Assembly (NCBI RefSeq): GCF_003570705.1
Contig: NZ_QWVT01000024.1
Coordinates: 1-64,000, forward strand
Direction of reading: 5' to 3'
Source: Mesobacillus zeae
GTDB taxonomy: Bacteria > Bacillota > Bacilli > Bacillales > Cytobacillaceae
DNA length: 64,000 bases
In this document: positions 59,675-64,000 of the stretch, in pieces
Layout of the letters: every line of letters begins with the position of its first letter
Position numbering within the stretch: the first letter of the stretch is position 1
Notes under the pieces: model-generated
What the model saw: only the letters and a program-made list of their open reading frames with translations
What the model was told of the DNA's origin: nothing
Databases searched by the model: none
Made by a program: the position numbers and the translations under genes

Positions 59675-60514
59675 TTGAAAAAGCTGTACGGGGTGATCGG
59701 TGATCCGATTGCCCATTCTATGTCGCCAGTCATGCACAACGACTTGTTCAGCTTCTATAACATTGACGCACACTATTTTCCCTTCAAGGTTAGCGAGAGA
59801 AATCTCCGGGAGACTGTGTTGGGATTCAAAGCCATCGGTGCAGGAGGATTCAATGTCACCATTCCGCACAAAACAAGAGTGATGGATTGTCTTGACAGGA
59901 TCGATCCCCTTGCCGAAAGTATTGGTGCAGTGAATACAGTGGTGGCGGAAAATGGGGAGCTGACAGGCTATAACACAGACGGTCCAGGGTTTGTCAGGGG
60001 TCTGGAAGAGCAACTCTCTGACCTTACCGGCAAAAAGACGCTTATCATTGGTGCTGGCGGAGCTGCCAAAGGGATTTACTATTCCCTTGCAAAGGCAGGC
60101 GTCAATGAAATCGACATTTGCAACAGGACGCTAATAAAAGCAGAGGAAATGGCTTCCGCTTGTCCGTTTGATGTAAATTCAACGATCCTGGAACCCAACA
60201 GCGCTGAACTTAAAATGGGGGAGTATGAGCTTGTGATCCAGACGACATCCATAGGCATGAGCCCTAAAACGGGTGTCACGCCTCTCTCCCTTGACAGGCT
60301 GCAACCAGGAAGCTTTGTCAGCGATATTATATATAATCCATCCGCCACTGCCTTTCTTGCAGAAGCAATAAGCAAGGGGGCCGGGGTACAGAACGGGCTT
60401 GATATGTTTGTCTACCAGGGGGCTCTTGCGTTTGAGAAGTGGACAGGGATTTTCCCGGATACTGTAAGGATGAAAAACAATGTTATGAACCAACTAGGAG
60501 GACCATCATGTTAA
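59675..60514 (+). CDS. aroE: AroE, shikimate 5-dehydrogenase
   Basis: 279 residues. Reduces 3-dehydroshikimate with NADPH. KKLYGVIGDPIAHSMSPVMHN holds the shikimate-binding serines; GFNVTIPHKTRVMDCLD has the catalytic Lys; NADP loop LIIGAGGAAKGIYY; NGLDMFVYQGALAFEKWTG at the C-terminus. TTG 59675 (7 nt from GGGGGA) is preferred to GTG 59672. Overlaps yhbY by seven nt. Confidence 0.94.
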   Translation: MKKLYGVIGDPIAHSMSPVMHNDLFSFYNIDAHYFPFKVSERNLRETVLGFKAIGAGGFNVTIPHKTRVMDCLDRIDPLAESIGAVNTVVAENGELTGYNTDGPGFVRGLEEQLSDLTGKKTLIIGAGGAAKGIYYSLAKAGVNEIDICNRTLIKAEEMASACPFDVNSTILEPNSAELKMGEYELVIQTTSIGMSPKTGVTPLSLDRLQPGSFVSDIIYNPSATAFLAEAISKGAGVQNGLDMFVYQGALAFEKWTGIFPDTVRMKNNVMNQLGGPSC

Positions 60515-60804
60515 CAGGTAAACAAAAGCGTTTTTTAAGATCGAAAGCCCACAATCTCAGCCCTATTTTTCAAGTCGGCAAAGGCGGGGTAAATGAAAAT
60601 ATGGTAAGCCAGATTGCTGATGCGCTTGAAGCACGTGAGTTGATTAAAGTCAGTATCCTGCAGAATTGCGATGAAGACAGGGACACTGTCGCAGCGCATA
60701 TTTCCAAAGGGGCCGGCGCTGAGCTTGCCCAGGTAATCGGAAATACAATTGTCCTTTATAAAGAATCGAGGGAAAACAAGCAGCTTGAACTACCTCGCTC
60801 TTAG
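60508..60804 (+). CDS. yhbY: YhbY (YqeI), CRM-domain RNA-binding protein
   Basis: 98 residues. LTGKQKRFLRSKAHNLSPIFQVGKGGVNENMV contains the CRM/YhbY GxxG loop (GKGG). The family associates with pre-50S ribosomal subunits. AGGAGGACC precedes ATG 60508 inside the end of aroE. Confidence 0.93.
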   Translation: MLTGKQKRFLRSKAHNLSPIFQVGKGGVNENMVSQIADALEARELIKVSILQNCDEDRDTVAAHISKGAGAELAQVIGNTIVLYKESRENKQLELPRS

Positions 60805-60819
60805 GATGGAGGTGCACAT

Positions 60820-61389
60820 TTGCGAAGAATTGGCATACTTGGTGGCACTTTTAACCCGCCCCATACAGGCCATCTCGTCATTGCCAATGAAGTATTAAGT
60901 ATGATTGGCTTGGACAAAGTTTGGTTTATGCCCAACCAGGAGCCGCCGCACAAAACAATGGCAGGGAACACAACGAGTAAAGACCGCTTGGCGATGCTGA
61001 AACTTGCCATCGAGGGAAATCCCGGTTTTTGTATCGAGACGATCGAACTCGAGAGAAAAGGGCCTTCCTATACACATGAAACCATGAAGGTTTTGAGTGA
61101 AAGACACCCTGATTGCGAGTTTTATTTCATTATTGGTGCGGATATGGTTGAATATCTTCCAAAGTGGAAGAATATTGATGAACTTGTGGAACTCGTGAAA
61201 TTCGTTGGGATAAACAGGCCTTCCTACCGCAGAGAAACACAGTATGACATCCAATCTGTGAACACACCCTTGATTGATATTTCATCAAGCGATATCAGAA
61301 AGCGGCTGAAAGAGAAAAGGACCGTCCGCTACCTTATCCCGGAACCTGTCAGAAGGTATATAGAGGAGAATGGTTTATATGATTCGTGA
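60820..61389 (+). CDS. nadD: NadD, nicotinate-nucleotide adenylyltransferase
   Basis: 189 residues. NaMN to NaAD in NAD synthesis. Nucleotidyltransferase HxGH motif in GGTFNPPHTGHL (about 8-19) and ISSSDIRKRLKEKR (about 155). Start TTG 60820 with GGAGGTG. Overlaps yqeK by 11 nt. Confidence 0.95.
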   Translation: MRRIGILGGTFNPPHTGHLVIANEVLSMIGLDKVWFMPNQEPPHKTMAGNTTSKDRLAMLKLAIEGNPGFCIETIELERKGPSYTHETMKVLSERHPDCEFYFIIGADMVEYLPKWKNIDELVELVKFVGINRPSYRRETQYDIQSVNTPLIDISSSDIRKRLKEKRTVRYLIPEPVRRYIEENGLYDS

Positions 61390-61948
61390 AACAGCACTCG
61401 CGCTTGTAAAGGAACAGCTGACAGAGCATCGCTACAAGCATACTATCGGCGTGATGGAAACGGCCATCAAGCTTGCGGAAAAGTACGGTGCTGACTGTCA
61501 AAAGGCTGAACTTGCAGCAATATTCCATGATTATGCCAAGTTCCGCCCAAAAGATGAAATGAACAAAGTAATTCTTGAGCAGTCTATGCCAAAAGAGCTG
61601 CTGAATTTTAACAGTGAACTATGGCATGCGCCTGTAGGAGCTTACCTTGTTGAAAAAGAAGCCGGTATTTCGGACAGGGAAATACTTGATGCTATTCGGT
61701 ATCATACTTCCGGAAGGCCCGGCATGACACTTCTTGAAAAAATTGTGTATCTTGCCGATTACATCGAGCCCGGAAGGCATTTTCCAGGGGTCGAGGATGT
61801 CAGGCAACTGGCGGAATCTGATCTTGATGGTGCTTTGATCCAGGCAATGAAAAATACGATTTCATTCTTGATGAAAAAAAACCAGCCAGTATATCCCGAT
61901 ACATTTCATACTTATAACAGTCTTATACAATCTGGGAGGATTGATTGA
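61379..61948 (+). CDS. yqeK: YqeK, HD-domain diadenosine tetraphosphate hydrolase
   Basis: 189 residues. HD phosphohydrolase: HRYKHTIGVMETAIKLAEKYG, IFHDYAKFRP (HD), LWHAPVGAYLVEKE, IRYHTSGRPGMTLLEKIVYLADYIEPGR. YqeK enzymes cleave Ap4A symmetrically to two ADP. ATG 61379 follows GGAGAATGG inside the nadD end. Earlier GTG/ATG options are further from that site. Confidence 0.92.
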   Translation: MIRETALALVKEQLTEHRYKHTIGVMETAIKLAEKYGADCQKAELAAIFHDYAKFRPKDEMNKVILEQSMPKELLNFNSELWHAPVGAYLVEKEAGISDREILDAIRYHTSGRPGMTLLEKIVYLADYIEPGRHFPGVEDVRQLAESDLDGALIQAMKNTISFLMKKNQPVYPDTFHTYNSLIQSGRID

Positions 61949-62293
61949 ATGAAGGAACGCCAATTGCTAGAGACGGCAGTGAAAGCTGCAGATGACAAAA
62001 GGGCCGAGGATATTTTGGTCCTGAACATGAAAGGGATTTCCCTTGTTTCCGACTATTTCATCATTTGTCACGGTAATTCTGATAGGCAGGTGCAGGCAAT
62101 TGCCCGCGAGATTAAGGAAAAAGCCGAAGAACTTGGCTATACAATCAAACGGATGGAGGGCTTTGAAGAAGCACGATGGATCCTGATAGACATTGGTGAT
62201 GTTGTTGTCCATGTCTTCCACCGTGACGAAAGAGGCTATTACAATCTTGAAAGGCTGTGGGGAGATGCTCCGCAGGAACGAGTCGGTCAATGA
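61949..62293 (+). CDS. rsfS: RsfS, ribosomal silencing factor
   Basis: 114 residues. DKRAEDILVLNMKGISLVSDYFIICHGNSDRQVQAIAREI and GYTIKRMEGFEEARWILIDIGDVVVHVFHRDERGYYNLERLWGDA are diagnostic. RsfS binds uL14 and blocks subunit joining. Starts directly after the yqeK stop, with GGAGG 9 nt upstream. Confidence 0.96.
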   Translation: MKERQLLETAVKAADDKRAEDILVLNMKGISLVSDYFIICHGNSDRQVQAIAREIKEKAEELGYTIKRMEGFEEARWILIDIGDVVVHVFHRDERGYYNLERLWGDAPQERVGQ

Positions 62294-63042
62294 GTTATGC
62301 CGGTTTCGCCTATCTCTATGATGAACTGATGGACGATGTTCCATATGGAGACTGGGTTAAATGGACAGAGTGTGCAGCTGCGCAGCATAAGGCTGAAGGA
62401 AAGCGCCTGCTCGAAATTGCCTGCGGTACCGGAGAGCTTTCCGTCCGGTTTGCAGAAGCCGGATATACGGTTACCGGATTGGATTTGTCTGAAGATATGC
62501 TTGCCGTTGCAAGGAGCAAAGCTGATGAGTCAGGGTATAATATCCCTTTTTATAGGCAGGATATGTCAGAGATGGAAGGGCTCGGCGAATTTGATGTTGC
62601 CGTTATTTTTTGTGATTCTTTGAATTATCTGGAAAGTGAAGAACAAGTCCTTAAGACCTTTGAAGGCGCCTTCGTTCATCTGAAAAAGGGCGGCCTGCTA
62701 TTATTTGATGTACATTCTGTTTTTAAAATGAATCATATTTTTGCAGACAGTACTTTTACCCTGAATGATGAGCATATTTCTTATATATGGAACAGCTTCC
62801 AGGGTGAATTTCCTGACAGTGTTGAGCATGAACTTACTTTTTTCGTACAGGATGAAAAGACAGGGCTTTACAGAAGGCTGGATGAAAGCCATTTTCAGCG
62901 AACCTATTCCCCCGAAAATTACTGTAAGCTGCTGGAAAAGGCGGGATTCAATGTCTTTTCTGTTACAGCTGATTTTAAGGCTGAATCTCCAAGTGAGTGT
63001 TCGGAACGGATATTCTTTGCTGCCGGGAAGCCATCTGCTTAA
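62290..63042 (+). CDS. YqeM-like SAM-dependent methyltransferase
   Basis: 250 residues. YAGFAYLYDELMDDVPYGDW at the N-terminus; AdoMet motif I LLEIACGTGELSVRFAEAG (about 39-57), YTVTGLDLSEDML, and DVAVIFCDSLNYL. ATG 62290 overlaps the rsfS stop (ATGA). Last gene of the yqe operon; the substrate is unknown. Confidence 0.88.
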   Translation: MSYAGFAYLYDELMDDVPYGDWVKWTECAAAQHKAEGKRLLEIACGTGELSVRFAEAGYTVTGLDLSEDMLAVARSKADESGYNIPFYRQDMSEMEGLGEFDVAVIFCDSLNYLESEEQVLKTFEGAFVHLKKGGLLLFDVHSVFKMNHIFADSTFTLNDEHISYIWNSFQGEFPDSVEHELTFFVQDEKTGLYRRLDESHFQRTYSPENYCKLLEKAGFNVFSVTADFKAESPSECSERIFFAAGKPSA

Positions 63043-63090
63043 GTGGAAAACTGGAGGCGTCAGTTTGCCGACTTTTATATGGTGATTTTG

Positions 63091-63120
63091 CCGCAGCTCT
63101 TTCGGGCTGCGGTATTTTTG
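63091..63120 (+). terminator. Terminator of the yqeG-yqeM operon
   Basis: CCGCAGC (63091-63097) and GCTGCGG (63106-63112), then TATTTTTG. Confidence 0.85.
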
Positions 63121-63160
63121 TGAGAGAAAATGAATAACCCGTTTTGCAGATGTCGCACCC

Positions 63161-63206
63161 AAAAAAAAATCCGGCAGCACAATCGTTGCCCGGCCGGATT
63201 TTTTTC
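63161..63206. terminator. Bidirectional terminator between yqeM and comER
   Basis: ATCCGGC (63169-63175) pairs with GCCGGAT (63193-63199), with nine A before and seven T after. It can end the minus-strand comER transcript. Confidence 0.8.
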
Positions 63207-63279
63207 ATGATCAGGGATTCGCCAACTCGCTATTGATACAGCTTTGAAAGGGTGATAAGATGAAAATAGAGGCTGCATG

Positions 63280-64000
63280 TCAGCTGTTAATATTTGATCC
63301 GAATTGTTCACTGGATTTATTAAGGTCCTCCCTGAATTTTAAATGGGTTGCCCTGAACAAAAGCTCGAACATATCCTCTGTTTCTTGCTCCAGCACCTTT
63401 ATTCCTTCCCCTGTGATGCCACCTTTGACACATACTTTTTCCTGCAATGCCGGCAATGTAAAGAATCCTTTTCTCAGAAGCTCTCCAAGCCCTATCAGCA
63501 TCTCACCCGCAAGGTTTGTCGCCGTCTCCTTATCAATCTCTGTTTCGTTTACAGCCGCGTCAATAAACCGCTGTGTCAAATAGCTGAAAAATGCTGGCCC
63601 GCAGCTGACGATATCCGACGCCACCCTTGTAATATTTCCGTTTATCTCTAAAGGCTTTGATATCTTCTCAAACATCTTGTTGATTTCATGTTTCCAGTAT
63701 GGACTGCAGTTTTTCCCATAGGTGAATAGTGTTACGCCTGCCAGCGCCCTGTTCGTAATGCTCGGAATTACCCTTGCAGATGAACATTCCACAACGCTCT
63801 CGATTTCCTCCACACTGATTGGACTGGTAATAGAAATCACGCATTTCTCTCTGTCCAAAACCCCTTTAATCTCCTGAAGGACGCCATATACATCATGCGG
63901 TTTCACGCATATAAAAATGAGGTCTGAGCAGGCTGCTGCTTCTACTGCCCCTTTTGCCACGCGTATTTCAGGATAGATCCTCTGGATTTCCTTAGCTTTT
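63280..64000 (-). CDS. comER: ComER, pyrroline-5-carboxylate reductase-like protein (5' end outside window)
   Basis: The frame is open to the right edge; the visible 239 residues lack the N-terminal Rossmann glycine loop. FICVKPHDVYGVLQEI, VISITSPISVEEIESVV, RVIPSITNRALAGVTLF, TRVASDIVSCGPAFFSYLTQRFIDAAV and PALQEKVCVKGGITGEGIKVLE are characteristic of ComER, the ProC-like protein divergent from comEA in Bacillus. It has been linked to sporulation and biofilm entry; an enzymatic activity is not established. The in-frame GTG at 63960 is internal. Confidence 0.93.
   Translation of the reverse strand, partial: KAKEIQRIYPEIRVAKGAVEAAACSDLIFICVKPHDVYGVLQEIKGVLDREKCVISITSPISVEEIESVVECSSARVIPSITNRALAGVTLFTYGKNCSPYWKHEINKMFEKISKPLEINGNITRVASDIVSCGPAFFSYLTQRFIDAAVNETEIDKETATNLAGEMLIGLGELLRKGFFTLPALQEKVCVKGGITGEGIKVLEQETEDMFELLFRATHLKFREDLNKSSEQFGSNINS

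Overview
The window is an ordinary-looking stretch of Bacillaceae chromosome: an endospore-forming, Gram-positive Bacillus relative with moderate G+C, strong AGGAGG-type ribosome binding sites and many TTG starts. Almost every gene has a recognisable Bacillus subtilis counterpart in nearly the same order (safA to comER through ruvAB, secDF, relA, hisS-aspS, alaS, greA, sigK and the yqe operon). I cannot name a species. No tRNA, rRNA, CRISPR array, prophage or insertion sequence was seen.

Layout. 1-9.6 kb: the end of a SafA-like coat morphogenetic gene, a CotS-like kinase-fold coat gene, bofC, then ruvA-ruvB-(frameshifted DUF2905)-queA-tgt-yajC, two membrane-protein genes and spoVB on the minus strand. 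9.7-19.6 kb: comN, secDF, recJ-apt, an inserted and decayed beta-propeller pseudogene on the minus strand, relA and dtd. 19.8-30.7 kb: an SH3b amidase (minus), a small HTH gene, a T-box followed by hisS-aspS, a 6S RNA gene, tcdA, rarA (minus), cymR, a cysteine desulfurase and mnmA. 30.7-41.4 kb: a TPR protein, recD2, yrrD, two small genes, an AI-2E family permease, a T-box with alaS, ireB, ruvX, a DUF1292 gene and mltG. 41.6-52.8 kb: the tRNA wobble-uridine genes trmR-trhP1-trhP2, udk, greA, pbpI, yrrS, yrzA (minus) and the reverse transsulfuration operon yrrT-mtnN-mccA-mccB-yrhC. 52.8-53.7 kb: a cluster of five very small genes, one of them a YrzI-family gene. 53.8-57.4 kb: an uninterrupted sigK, a CotF-like coat gene, a truncated globin and an orphan response regulator (both minus), and psd. 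57.4-63 kb: repeats, sda (minus), a region rich in DnaA boxes, and the compact operon yqeG-yqeH-aroE-yhbY-nadD-yqeK-rsfS-yqeM. 63.3-64 kb: the C-terminal part of comER (minus), cut by the window edge.

Themes. (1) Sporulation: SafA-like, CotS-like, BofC, SpoVB, PbpI/YrrS, SigK, the CotF-like protein, YrzI and Sda. (2) tRNA maturation and charging: QueA/Tgt, MnmA with its sulfur donor, TcdA, TrmR/TrhP1/TrhP2, Dtd, HisRS, AspRS and AlaRS, with T-box leaders on hisS and alaS. (3) DNA repair: RuvAB, RecJ, RarA, RecD2, RuvX. (4) Sulfur: CymR is encoded 21 kb from a methionine-to-cysteine operon whose promoter carries a matching dyad. (5) Replication and sporulation control: sda lies beside four DnaA boxes and an SOS-like dyad.

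The spots that most deserve a second look are the microprotein cluster at 52.8-53.7 kb with its palindromic leader, the sda/yqeG control region, the greA terminator that contains the pbpI ribosome binding site, the multiply frameshifted beta-propeller gene between apt and relA, and the single frameshift in the DUF2905 gene. All functions are assigned by reading sequence motifs and from family knowledge; no database search was run.
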